Below, piece after piece: positions 1-10,518 of a stretch of DNA of 64,000 nucleotides (positions are counted from its first letter, which is position 1; the number at the start of each line of letters is the position of its first letter). Under the pieces are notes generated by a model. That model searched no databases, was not told the DNA's origin, and worked only from the letters and a program-made list of their open reading frames with translations. The stretch covers positions 67,208,899 to 67,272,898 of the forward strand of contig JARWIR010000001.1 in assembly GCA_029959085.1 (NCBI GenBank), written 5' to 3'. The position numbers and the translations under genes were made by a program. Source of the DNA: Nemophila menziesii. Its lineage: Eukaryota > Streptophyta > Magnoliopsida > Boraginales > Hydrophyllaceae.

Positions 1-93
1 GCATACGATCTGTATACTTGCAGAACCGTGTAGCTTTAGGGTGTTATTTGCACGTTATTCATATCTTATTTTATCACACCCTAGGCCCCACCA
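1..93 (+). mobile_element. 3' end of an Athila-type LTR (fragment)
   Basis: The first 93 bases match the last ~100 bases of the LTRs of element A (compare 31028-31119), including the 'ttatcacaccctagg' block, and end in CCACCA. No primer-binding site follows, so this is the end of a 3' LTR or of a solo LTR whose body lies outside the window. Confidence 0.7.
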
Positions 94-264
94 CTAGGGT
101 TTAGGGTTACCTATTATCTATAAATAGGAGCTTCCACTATGTAATCTTTACATTCTCTTATAATAAACAGATCACTACTCTTTCTTTCTCTACCGTCACA
201 ACAAAATATTATTTCACTACATATTTAATAAATTGATCTTTTATACTCTTTTCAAGGTACTGTA
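94..264. other. Unassigned AT-rich stretch with a TATA-like box
   Basis: It holds a TATA-like ctataaatagg at 118-128 followed by a pyrimidine-rich stretch, which could be a decayed promoter or LTR piece. I see no ORF and no family match. Confidence 0.3.
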
Positions 265-1020
265 TTTTTTTTGCATACAAATGAGGCTTTAAAATCCGAT
301 AGTTGGACTAAATAGAACAACTAACTCGTAGATCTACCACCGCCCTTCACTAGCGCGTGAAGATCTCTGGAGTCAATTTCAACATATAACTCCATGATAC
401 CGCGACTTACAACCCATTTTAATCTGAAATGCAGCTCTAAAAGTTCCAAAAAAGCCGAGGATTCCATAACACATGGACCGGAGAAACCTGCGACAAAAGA
501 ACCTTCCTCATCCCGTAATAACCCTCCAATTCCTGCTCGAGCTCTCGCAATATCGTAACAACCATCCACGTTTAATTTGAGTTTATTTATAGGCTTTTCC
601 CATTTCACTAATTCACTTCTCGCTGTTTTAATAATCCCTCCATTGCATTCACTACCCCACTCGGACACAAAACCACTTGCCAATCTTAATATATCGTGTT
701 TTAGTCCGACCATTCTTGGTCCCGCATCTGGGTGTTTAAACAATGCTGTATTCCGTCTTCTCCAAATGGTCTCCACTGCTGCACTAAAAACCAGCTTCCA
801 TTCAATACTTCCATAAATCTGGTTCGAATTTAAATTAAACTCAAGCCATTGCTTCATGACTTTTCCTGTTACATCGCTCGCCTGGAGTTGTACACCAGCG
901 TGTAAATATGTTTCACTGATCACAGCTTTGCGGTGAGTGTCTATTGACTCCTCGGACATAACAAGTTCTCTCCTATCCATCGGAATTTGCAGCAGGTCCT
1001 CACTGGCGTAGCTCCTGGAA
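265..1020 (-). pseudogene. LINE (L1-like) 3' fragment with RNase H domain
   Basis: An open frame on the minus strand (980 to 321, about 219 codons) has the layout of the C-terminus of a plant non-LTR retrotransposon ORF2. A linker with 'IEWKLVFSAAVETIWRRRN' is typical of the region before the RNase H domain of these proteins. An RVT_3-type RNase H follows, with the NVDG catalytic Asp motif and the downstream 'VEIDSRDLH' Asp motif. On the plus strand the element ends in a T run at 265-272, which is the poly(A) tail of a minus-strand LINE. Endonuclease and reverse transcriptase are absent, so the copy is 5'-truncated, probably near 1020. I could not find a convincing target-site duplication. 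A domesticated RNase H-like gene is possible but less likely given the tail. Confidence 0.7.
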
Positions 1021-1059
1021 AGGACGGAACCTGCAGGGACTGAAATGCAATATCTTCCT

Positions 1060-1770
1060 TTTTATTTTATCGAGTACTCACTAATCTTTATAGAATACTC
1101 ACTAATTTTTACAGAGTACTCACTACTTTTTATAGAGTACTCATCAACTTTTACAGAGTACTCATCAACTTTTACAGAGTACTCATCAATTTCACAGAGT
1201 ACTCATCCATTTTAAAGAGTACTCATCAATTTTCCTGGTGTCCGGAGGCAGGTGGTCGGAGGTCGGATGTAGGTGGGTAGTGGAAAGAGATGTATGTGAC
1301 ATCAATTTTTTTGTCGTTTAGTGTTAGTAAGGGTATTTTAGTATTTGGTCATCCTTGAGGTCCCTTGAAAGAATTAAGATTTATTCCCCTCCTTATAGAG
1401 AATAAAATTTGTCTCAAAGACCCTATGTCTCATTCACCCCCTTATTATTATAAGGGTGAATGAGACATAGGGTATTAGAGACTAGATTTTCGTCTTATAG
1501 AAACTAGTAGGATTCTTATTTCTTCAAAGGGAACTCAAGGATGACCAAATACTAAAATACCTTTATAAAATACAAAAAAACATAAAAAAAGAATTGTTAA
1601 GTGTTGGCACTGTTCATCTCCGCTCTCCAGCCACCGACCACTACCCACCGACCCTCTGGAAAAAATTATAGAGTATCGGAAAAAAATAATAGAGTACTCT
1701 ATAAAAAACAACGAATGATCTATTAAAAAAGTGAGTATTCGATAAAATTAATGAGTTGCTTTAAAAGAAT
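1060..1770. mobile_element. Foldback / long-terminal-inverted-repeat element
   Basis: The two halves are inverted copies of each other. The innermost arms meet at about 1441-1455 (ccctta..taaggg), and 'ggtcatccttgag' near 1348 pairs with 'ctcaaggatgacc' near 1533. Further out both arms carry a 'gtgggtagtgg'-type block and GAGTACTC-containing repeats, and the outer ends resemble each other (attttatcgagtactcac against the complement of gtgagtattcgataaaat). There is no coding capacity. Long arms of this kind fit a MULE-like or foldback non-autonomous DNA transposon. I could not define a clean target duplication, so the exact ends are approximate. Confidence 0.55.
1070..1232 (+). repeat. ~22-bp tandem repeat containing GAGTACTC
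   Basis: About seven to eight imperfect copies of 'agagtactcatcaacttttac' lie in the left arm of the foldback element. Each contains the 8-bp palindrome GAGTACTC. Degenerate copies occur in the right arm near 1670-1735. Confidence 0.75.
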
Positions 1771-1818
1771 ACAACTTATGTCAGGTCCGGTGTCTTTTAT
1801 ACTTCCTTATGTCTTCCA

Positions 1819-1835
1819 CCCCGGCAGCGGCGCCA
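1819..1835 (-). other. Primer-binding site (tRNA-Asp type), minus strand
   Basis: The complement reads TGGCGCCGCTGCCGGGG, the same PBS as in elements A, D and E. It matches the 3' end of plant tRNA-Asp(GTC) with one mismatch and lies six bases beyond the LTR end at 1842. It shows that the adjoining LTR once served as a 5' LTR. Confidence 0.85.
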
Positions 1836-1841
1836 AAAACT

Positions 1842-3402
1842 TGGTGTCGCCTAGGGCGTGATAAAATAATAGATAAAATAAGTGCAAAATAAACACCCTT
1901 GGCTAGAACGGTTATGCAATTATTACAGGACGTATGCAAGTTTTAATGATACGAGAATTCGTTCCTCAGAGACTACGAAAGTTAACGAGGACTTATGCAA
2001 ATATCAAGTGCAAATATAAAAGTTAGAATAAATAATACGCAAGACTAAAAAAAGACAAATAGATTTTAATTTGGTTTTTGAGAATAAAATATTAACTAAA
2101 TAAACTAAAGACGAAAAGTAAATAATAGAAGCAAAGAGTATGAGAATTTAACTTGAGATATAGCAAGTAATCCCCACTAGCCTTGTTTATTCTAATCATG
2201 TAAGGGAGAATTATGTAGAATTTCAATAACCAGGATTCTAAATTCCTCCCTACCCCCGTCAAGGTGGACTGGGGTGGTGACCTAACAATCACAAGGGGAC
2301 TTAAATAGGGTGCTCCTACGCCACTAGGTTCCTAAATGAGCCTGACCTTCTAATGACGATTGGTGATTAAATTATACCCTAATGGTTATCTAGTTAGGCA
2401 AGCCCGTCAGTATCACTACCACACACTAGACGTTTATGTGGTGTTTCAATAATTAGACACCCCTTCTGGGTGACTATCTAACTACTATTAAGGTAATCCT
2501 ATACGTAGGCCTCCACAAGGAAAACAGACAATAAATCAAAGCACATAAGACAGAGAATTAAACAGTCATTCATTTAAATATATATCATACAAAATTAAAA
2601 TAGATATAAAAACAAGTCTAGGGTTCATACCCATATGCTAAATCTCAAGCTACAATAAATTAGTTCATACTAGAGAAATAAAAGAAAACAATTACAGATT
2701 TCAAGGCTTGTGAAGACAGAATGTAGTGTTCAGCTCCTTCCAGACTTCTCTTCTCTTGATGTAAGCTTCCTATTGGCTTAAGGTTGGTCAAGGATGTGTT
2801 TCTACTAATTAAAGGGTGTATTTATAGGGTATAGGAAAGCCTACTACGTTTTCTTGGAGTGGAAGACAAGTATTGGACTTCTATCCCAACTCAAATTCCT
2901 AGTCCTAAAATATAGAAAAGGTAATAAACTGTTGTTGTTTTGTTTTGGTCGTAACTTCTTCAATACAGCTCCGATTGACGCATTCTATATACCGAAATTG
3001 ATCATCTCGGAAAGCTCGACATTTTTTCTTCAGACTATTCTTCCTAAGCTGTTTTTGAGTTATGATCAATTTAGTGGACGTAGCTGCAAGAATTCATATT
3101 TATTTGGCAACTTTATCTTTTCTGTTTTTATATTTCCTTCCTTTATCTCCAATTTCCATCAATATCTTCTTTCCCTTATCTCTTAGAATTGATTTTACAT
3201 CTAATTAATTATTATATATCTTTAAAGTTTCACAATTAACAAACAATTAAACCCAATAGGCTCTAAAAATAATTAATAATCAAATCAATGCAAGAAATAG
3301 GAAAATATAATAATGTAAATAAAAATCGACAATTAAATTATTAAATACACCTAAAATGATTTCTCCAACTAAGATTAAATCATCACAAATAGGGAGACAT
3401 CA
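1842..3402 (-). mobile_element. Athila-type LTR, complete, minus strand
   Basis: On the minus strand this runs from TGATGTCTCCC (at 3402) to GACACCA (at 1842), 1,561 bp. A TATA box (complement of gtatttatag) lies near 2818-2827. The sequence resembles the A and D LTRs but is a distinct family. Oddly, a PPT-like 3' internal region abuts it on one side (3403) and a PBS on the other (1841), so it is shared by two consecutive internal regions. Confidence 0.85.
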
Positions 3403-3904
3403 AGAACCCCAACTCAAAGTTGTATCGTCCCGATACAATAAAGATAAAGAACAATAGGGTACTCAAATAATAAACAAAGAAGAAGAAGTAGGAGGTCAAA
3501 AAGAATAGAACATAATAAATGATCCTAGAGCAAAGTATCTAAATAGTCTCGTGTAGTAATTCCCAAGAAATATTGCACACTTACACCTAATAGACACATA
3601 ATCAATATTCCATAATTTCAAGTTCATATTAACTTTGCAATGCCAGAAGGGTTTTCAACTCGGTTCCTGTTAATGGCTATAGGTTGGTCATAGGTCCTAG
3701 TATAGTATCCAATGGTCCACTCACCAACAACCTAATAGCTCCATTGTTTCTCCACCAAGTAGCTAGAAATCCTAAGGTCTTTATGGTTATAACGGGGCTT
3801 AGGGACGGTGTGGTATTTTTGGATAATGAAAAGTGAGCTTTTGGCTCTCTCCTCACATTCCATCAACGAATCTCCCTAGAGCTTGAGTTTTTCACTCGAA
3901 GATG
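3403..3904 (-). mobile_element. 3' internal non-coding region of the minus-strand Athila element
   Basis: Read on the minus strand this matches the stretch just before the 3' LTRs of A, D and E. It includes the 'tgtatcgggacgatacaactttgagttgggg' polypurine context at the LTR boundary and the conserved block at 3833-3856. It is cut at 3904 by insertion of Copia-type element B and resumes, after a deletion, at 34579. Confidence 0.75.
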
Positions 3905-5194
3905 TGTTGGCATATATCTTCCCTTCATAGGTTGTTTTAATGTGACAAATCCTCTTGTGTTTAGTGTGCTAACCATACTTTATTCATATCCTCTCTCTTG
4001 CACTCTATTTCATCAAAAACATTTTTTTTATCATTCATATCAAAGCTTTATTGTCTTATCCTAAGAAGCTAATTTTCATACAAATACTTTTAACCTTATC
4101 TTTGTATACATTGAGAATTAGCCTTCATGACAAACTACAAAGTTTCTTAGAATGATGTTTCCAACAACTCTCGTGAAGAAAACTTTTCCATCCGAGCATA
4201 ATAGCAAAATGTCAAGATGCGCAAGTCAGAAGATAACCGGGAACCCGTTTGGTTCTAACCGGGAACCCGTTTGGTTCTAACTGGGAACCCGCTCACCACC
4301 GGGAACCCGCTCAATGTGTAACCGTGTACCAGGTCAAAATGATTTTCTTGCTAATCAATGCCATGTCATTTCTTACCGTTGCCACTAGGAAGGGAGCCGT
4401 CGGGGAAGTTAAACGGGAACCCGGTTGGCTATAAACGGGTACCCGTTCAGCACAAATTGTCCCACAAACTTTATAACTGTTGGGGACTTTCTTGTACTAT
4501 ATATGACCTCTTTCAAGGAGAAATTTACCTCTTACACTTCAACTATTATATCTATCATTCTCCAACAAAATTAGAGGTCTCAAGCTATCAAAGTTAATCA
4601 TCCAAGCTTGATCAAGAGTTGCAAGAAGCTTCAAAGTTATTATCTACTCAAGAGGAGTTTCATGCTTAAAGTTATATATACTCTTTAGGAGATTGTTTAG
4701 AAAAGTTATTTCAACAACTCAAACACTTGTTTTTATCCTCTTAAGTCTAGTCTTTGTAATAGATAGATTATGAGAGAATTTGTGTATCGGGAGTATACTC
4801 GGTGTCTTTGTGTTGCGATAGCACAAGAGTTTTTCCTTTGTGGTATCGAAGTGGTTGTAAGGGTTATTGTGTTCTCGACCCGGTTAAGAGATACACGGGA
4901 GCTTAGTTAAAAGCTTGAAAATCCTAAGGAGGCTTGCTTAGGTAGTGGATGTAGGGATAACCGGACCACTATACATTGTTGTGTACTTTCTATCCCTTAG
5001 CTCTTTACTAATCGTATTATACTTACTCGTATTACTTATATATCGAACCTCTAGTTTATCCATTGCATGATCCCTTAAGACTTTGAGATATTAGTTAACT
5101 TAGATGTTTTTGAAAAACTTATGATTATCCAAAAGATTTTTAATTAGACATTAATCTTATTAGTAATCCTATTCACCCCCCTCTAGGACTTTCA
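3905..5194 (+). mobile_element. 5' LTR of element B
   Basis: 1,290 bp, TGTTGGCA...TTTCA, directly followed by the PBS. It contains a cluster of CCGGGAACCCG motifs at 4234-4313 and two more at 4412-4450. The partner LTR has fewer copies (see findings). Probable promoter: tactatatatgacc near 4495-4507. Confidence 0.85.
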
Positions 5195-5196
5195 AT

Positions 5197-5208
5197 TGGT
5201 ATCAGAGC
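5197..5208 (+). other. Primer-binding site (initiator tRNA-Met)
   Basis: TGGTATCAGAGC, the canonical complement of the plant initiator tRNA-Met 3' end, two bases after the LTR. Confidence 0.9.
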
Positions 5209-5218
5209 CTAACTCTAC

Positions 5219-5693
5219 GTGAATAGCTTATTCGTTAGTAGAGTAAACGACATGGAATTTAATATTTTGGAAGAGTCATCTTCTACACGACCTCCACTTT
5301 TTGTAGATACTTACGACTTTGCTTGGAGAACAAAAATGGAGGAATTTATCAAAGTCGAAGATCCCGATCAATGTAGAATAGTTATGAGGTCCATTCGTTC
5401 CATACAAAGAGGAATTAAATGAAGCGGGACTTCTTAAGTTGAATCAAGAAGAAATAGATTACGATGAACTCACCAATGATTATAAAGATAAACTCACTCA
5501 AAATGCGAAACCGATGTATACTATAATATGTGGAATTTCCGAAGAGAATTTCTCAAAGATGTTGGATTGTGATTCGGCAAAAGATATTTGTGATCGGTTG
5601 GAGTTCCTATATGGGATTGTCGATATTGACAAAGAAGAAAGAAAAATCCATGATGAAACTCATTTGATCCAAAATCAAACCATAAGGTGTTGA
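5219..5693 (+). pseudogene. Copia gag remnant (DUF4219/UBN2-like)
   Basis: Two short frames (5219-5422 and 5439-5693) contain 'FAWRTKMEEFIK' and 'DSAKDICDRLEFLYG', both typical of the N-terminal half of plant Copia gag (DUF4219 then UBN2). A frameshift near 5420-5440 separates them and the frame ends at 5693, well before any zinc knuckle. Gag would form the virus-like particle; this copy cannot. No pol follows, so the rest of gag-pol was replaced or deleted long ago. Confidence 0.7.
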
Positions 5694-6093
5694 GCGTCAA
5701 GGAAATGAAATGATATACAAAAGGACGCTCAAATCTCGTAAAAGGAAAATCCGATGATTTCTTTCGTTATCTCGTTTTTATTTGTACTCTATTTTATGTG
5801 AATGTGTTTCTTGTTATATGTGCTTATATATTTTAGGTTTTACCCTTTTATTATGCTTGAAAATGTTTAGTTTTTGTTTTGGGTCTTTTTGTACTTTTTA
5901 GAAAATATAGGGATCTTTTTGCAATTAATTGTTTTCGTTATTTTTGAGATTTCTATATCGTATTTTTTCAAAACAAAAATTATTTTGGGGATTTTCAAAC
6001 TTTATCTATCTTTTGGGGAGCTTCCAGGTTAGTTTCATGTGTATTTTGCTTATTTTCCATTTTTATCCCTCATTTGCGAGGCCAAGGAAGGCT

Positions 6094-6132
6094 GATCGGG
6101 TACCCGGTGAGTAGCAACCGGGCGCCCGGTGG
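6094..6132 (+). promoter_or_regulatory. Two GC-rich palindromes upstream of the element B ORF
   Basis: CGGGTACCCG and the 14-bp perfect palindrome ACCGGGCGCCCGGT lie ~20 bp apart, about 165-200 bp upstream of the ATG at 6294, in otherwise AT-rich DNA. They belong to the same motif family as the arrays of E and of the B LTRs. The rest of 5694-6293 is T-rich and then pyrimidine-rich leader with no ORF I trust. Confidence 0.6.
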
Positions 6133-6293
6133 ATGACTGTTGCAGAAAAATGCGTATTTGGCTTTCCACGTCTCTTTTATTTCACTCTCTAAACCCTTTC
6201 ATTCTTCATCTCTCTCAACAAAAACTTAACCCTCTCTCAAAACCCTCTTCTTTTCTCTTCTTTTCTCTTCAAATCCAACCTATCTCCTTCACC

Positions 6294-7058
6294 ATGGAAT
6301 CCAAAGGGAAGGTACCAATGGATTCATTCTCCTCCAAACCTTCAAGGGTTTCAAGAACTAACAAAAGAAGGCTTGTAATTGAAGAAGAAGAAGAAGAAGA
6401 AGAAGAAAAAGAAGAAGAAGAAGAAGAAGAAGAAGAAGAAGAAGAAGAAGAAGAAGAAGAAGAAGAAGAAGAAGAAGAAGAAGAAGAAGAAGAGCTTGAC
6501 CCATTACTTGATGATGTTGAATAAGAAGGTCCTACCATTAGAAATGTGAGAAAGAGCACCAAAGTTCTACCCAGGAGAGCTATTTCAAAGCTTGCTCTTA
6601 GTGCCTCTATAACAATGGTAAATGGGTCTTCCTCAACTCTCTTTGAATTATTTCAATTTCAAAATCTTGATTTCTTACTTTCAATTGAGCATTCCACCTA
6701 TGAACCTCTTGTGAGTGAATTTTATCAAAATATTCAACCTCTTGATTGTGAAAATTGCTCTTTTAAAACCATGGTTTCCTCGAAAAATCTCTCAATTAGC
6801 CCAAATGTTGTTGTTAAAGCCTTTAATTTTCAAAACTCGAGTTATGAAAATTATATTCTAGTTGGTTGGAATCGTGTTAAGGAAAGTATTGATGTGTCTT
6901 TGAAAACCGAGGTTGAAAAATTTATGTCATAAAAAATGATTAACAATCATGTCCAACCTTGGTTGTCTAGCCTTTTTACTCCGGATATTCGTTTTGCCCA
7001 TAAAATCCTTATGCATTGTCTTCTCGGAAAAGATAAGAAAGATGGTACGACAGCTCCT
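6294..7058 (+). pseudogene. Plant-transposon-protein ORF of element B, first part
   Basis: The ATG at 6294 has a good plant context (caccATGG). The frame runs through a basic N-terminus, about 38 acidic residues encoded by a GAA repeat, a TAA at 6522-6524, then continues in the same frame to a stop at 6930. The later part ('YEPLVSEFYQN', 'VVVKAFNFQN') resembles the 'putative plant transposon protein' domain (Pfam PF20167 as I recall) found in accessory ORFs of plant LTR elements. Element A splits the ORF after 7058; the remainder is at 31125. At least two stops make this copy inactive. The domain's molecular function is unknown. Confidence 0.55.
6381..6494 (+). repeat. (GAA)n microsatellite
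   Basis: About 38 GAA triplets with one AAA interruption, inside the element B ORF, encoding a poly-Glu tract. The long Ser-rich frame on the opposite strand is only its shadow. Confidence 0.95.
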
Positions 7059-8573
7059 TGATGTCTCCTTATTTGTGATAATAAAATCTACTTATGAGAC
7101 ATCATTTTAGGCGTGTTTATTAGTTTATAGGTCGTTTTTCGCATGATTTAGTACACTTTCCTATTTTGTGTCTTGAATTGATTATTTATTATTTTTAGAG
7201 CATATTGGGTTTAATTGTTTATTTAGTGTGAAAATTTAAAGATATAGGGTAATTAATTAGAGTCCAAGTCAATTCTAAGAGCTAAAGGAAAGAAGATAAA
7301 CATAGAAATTGAAGATAAGGAAGTAAAAACTAAAAATATGGAAAAGGAAAAGCTGGCATAAATCTGAATTCCAGCACCTACGACCACAAATCAGCTCATA
7401 TCTCAAAATCAGTACGGAATCTGGAGAAACAATCAAGAGCAAAGTTAAAGATATTTCCGAGCCGATGAATTTCGACTACTCATACGCGTCAAACGGATAA
7501 GAATTGAAGCTGTTAGGACCAAAACGAAAACGGGGCTGATTCCATATTTTTGGGCTACGAATTTGAGTTGCGCTAGGAGTCCAACACTTACCTTCTCATT
7601 CAAGAAAACGATTAGGTCTTCATATACACTATAAATACAACCTCTTAACATTAGAAAATCATCCTTGGCCAAACCTTAAGCCAAGAGGATGCTTACAACA
7701 CAAGAAAAGAAGTCTGGAAGGAGTTGTTCATCAATAATGTCTTCTTCAATCTTTGAATTTGTAATTTCTTTCTTTTCTTCCATTAGTATGAACTAAATTT
7801 ATATTTAGCTTGAGTTTTAGCATATATGTATGAACCCTAGTTTTGATTGACATCTATCTAATTTGGGAATTCTATGTTTTAAATTGAATTATTGTTTTTA
7901 TTCTCTATTTATGTGTTGGAATTTATATTTTGTGTTCTTGTGGATCACGAACATATAGAATTACCATCATAGTGGTTAAGTAATCATTGACAACGGTATA
8001 TTTAACTATACTTTTAGCACATAACGTCTAGTGTACGGTTTAGATCTCACAAATCAACCTAAATAGATAATCACCATGGTTTAGTGTATTGCTATTTGAC
8101 CAATTGCAGGAAAAGTTTGCTTTAGGACTCCTTATTGACACAGGTAAACCCTATTTAAAACTACCTAACGCAATTAGAACCGATTATTGAAATACTACAT
8201 AATTCACCCTTACATGTTTAGAACGGCAAAACTAGTGGGGATTACATGCTATATACTCAAGCCAAACTCTCATACTATCTTCTTCTCTTGCATTTAATTT
8301 TCTGTCATTACTTTATTAGTTTAATTTAGTTAATAAAAAACCCAATAAAAATCTATTTGTCTTTTATTTCTTTGCGTTTTATTTGTTCTAGCTATTAATA
8401 TTTGCACTCGATTATTGCATAAGATCTTTCTAACCTTCGTAGTCTCTGCGGAACGAATCTCACTTATTAATTTAAAACTTGCATAAGATCTATATACTTG
8501 CGAAACCGTGCTAGGCTAGGGTGATTATTTTCACTTATTTATATCATATTTTATCACACCCTAGTCGACACCA
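7059..8573 (+). mobile_element. 5' LTR of element A
   Basis: 1,515 bp, TGATGTCTCC...GACACCA. It opens with an inverted repeat (TGATGTCTC / GAGACATCA, second arm 7096-7104). TATA box ctataaata at 7629-7637. Followed by AGTTTT and the PBS. Confidence 0.9.
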
Positions 8574-8579
8574 AGTTTT

Positions 8580-8597
8580 TGGCGCCGCTGCCGGGGA
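8580..8597 (+). other. Primer-binding site of element A (tRNA-Asp)
   Basis: TGGCGCCGCTGCCGGGGA, complementary to plant tRNA-Asp(GTC) with one mismatch; this is the usual Athila primer. Confidence 0.85.
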
Positions 8598-8697
8598 CTA
8601 CATCGTTAGTCCTTGTGCATATATCTTGTGCTTTTATTTCAGTTAGTTCTGTTTTACGCTTTTGTCTTTTTAGTTTTTGTTTTATAGATAGTTACAG

Positions 8698-10518
8698 ATG
8701 TAGGAACCAAGGAGGCTTGAATTACCCATCTCATTCAGAGTGCAACCACGCAGAATCCGCACTCCAGAAATCCAAATCGCTAAATTTAGGCCAGATCCAG
8801 GAATGGTAGCGCAGTTTGTGAATCATGGACAATTTAGCGGTGCTGCACAACAAGATCCAATCTGATATATTCAGAAATTCATGCAGATCTGTGATGCGTA
8901 TATCGTAAGAGGAGTTACTAAGGAGCAGATGTATTACGTTATGTTCCAGTTGTTCTTGACCGTAGGTACAAGCGATTGGTACGATACCCAATATCCTCAA
9001 GTTATTCCAGATTGGGATAAGCATCAATCAAGATTCCTAGACCGATTCTATCCGGTTAGTAGACGATTAAAAGATATGTTGGAGCTTGAACAGATTATGC
9101 AGGAAGATGGAGAAAGTTTGGGTGAAGCATGGTTACGATACAATGAGAAAAAGGCGAGATGTCCATACCATAAATCATCGCCAGAATATTCTTTAACCAT
9201 GTTCTACGGAGGACTTAATAACGAGTCCAGGGCAAGAGCAGTTTTGTTAGGAAACAAAGGTTTTGTGTCACTAGATCACGTAGAAGCCGAAATTTGTATG
9301 GATAGAATTCTTGAGAACAAGAGAAGTTGTCCAAGTGAATTAGAAGAAAAAGAAGAAACTTCAGAATCTCTGAAGCTCAAAGAATTGAGCCAACAACTTA
9401 AAGAACTACAAGAACAAGCTCAAACAATTGCTCAGGTAAATCTAGTACATACTATACCTTCGTGTCCAGGTTGTGGATTAAGAAATCATATGTGGGAAAG
9501 GTGTATGAATAATCCAGCCTTAGCTTCTTTTATATCTTCTCAAAATAACTGTTATTCTAATGGTTATAATCATCCTCAAGAAAGCTAAGCTAGATATCAG
9601 CCTCCACAACAGCGAAGTTGGGTCAGTAATCACGAGACTTATCATCAACCCCAACTTCAATCCTATTATCCACCACAACCTATACATCAGAAAGCGCCAA
9701 TTATTGAGAAAGCTTATCAAGAACCACCAAAACAATCAATGAAACTAGCAAAGAAAGAACAACCCTTGAGTTTGAATTCAAGTATGGCTAAGATGATGCA
9801 AGTAGTTGAAGAGAGTATGAAGATGAGCCAACGAAGACTTCAAACCCAGCAAAAGGTGATAAAAAATCTCGAGCACATCTTATCACACATTGCGAGTACA
9901 TTGCAAAATAGGCCAAAAGGGCAACTCCCTAGTGATAATATTGCTCCTCGAGATGATGCTTATCATGCAGTTGAATTGCAAAGTGGAAAACAACTACCTC
10001 CACCTAGAAGAGAACCAGAACCAAACCCTATTCCAGAAAAGGAGGTTGAAGAAACAATAGAAGATAAGGTCGAAGAGGTAGTTGAACCAAAGAGTGTCCA
10101 AGCCAAGACACCTGAAAAGAAGAAAAGCTCAGTGGAAACTAATACACGCCCTCCACCACCATACCCTTCACGTGTCAAGAAAAAGGACAATGACCAAGAA
10201 TTCAAGAAGTTCGTTGACATGCTGAGCAAGTTAGATATTAATATGCCTTTTGTAGAATCTCTCAAAAGAATGCCGAAATATCTGAAATTCATGAAGGACA
10301 TTCTTTCTAACAAACAAAGTTTAGAAACTGGGGAAACAATTGGATTGCCTACGGAGTGTAGTGATATTTGTCAAAACAAGTTACCACCGAAGCTAGAATA
10401 TCCCGGAAGTTTTACAATTCCCATTAGCATTGGAGAAAGTTGGACAGGGAAATCATTATGTGATTTAGGCGCGAGTATCAATCTCATGCCAAGATCCCTG
10501 TTCGAGAAGCTTAATATA
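8698..10518 (+). pseudogene. gag and start of protease, element A
   Basis: One frame runs from the ATG at 8698 to the E insertion, with stops at codon 2 (8701), at 8863-8865 and at 9586-9588. It shows the gag capsid-like region (MQICDAYIVRGVTKEQ), an intact CX2CX4HX4C zinc knuckle (CPGCGLRNHMWERC, near 9461-9502), a Glu/Pro-rich linker, and the protease start with the active-site motif CDLGASINL. Gag packages the RNA and protease would cleave gag-pol. E inserted 14 codons or so after the protease active site; the coding sequence resumes in the same frame at 23301. Confidence 0.85.

Noticed and set aside
265..1060. Target duplication for the first LINE
   Set aside because: The sequence before the T run (ggtactgta) has only a weak match near the other end (gggactgaa); not convincing.
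6269..6562. Long poly-Ser open frame on the minus strand
   Set aside because: It is the antisense reading of the GAA microsatellite in the element B ORF.
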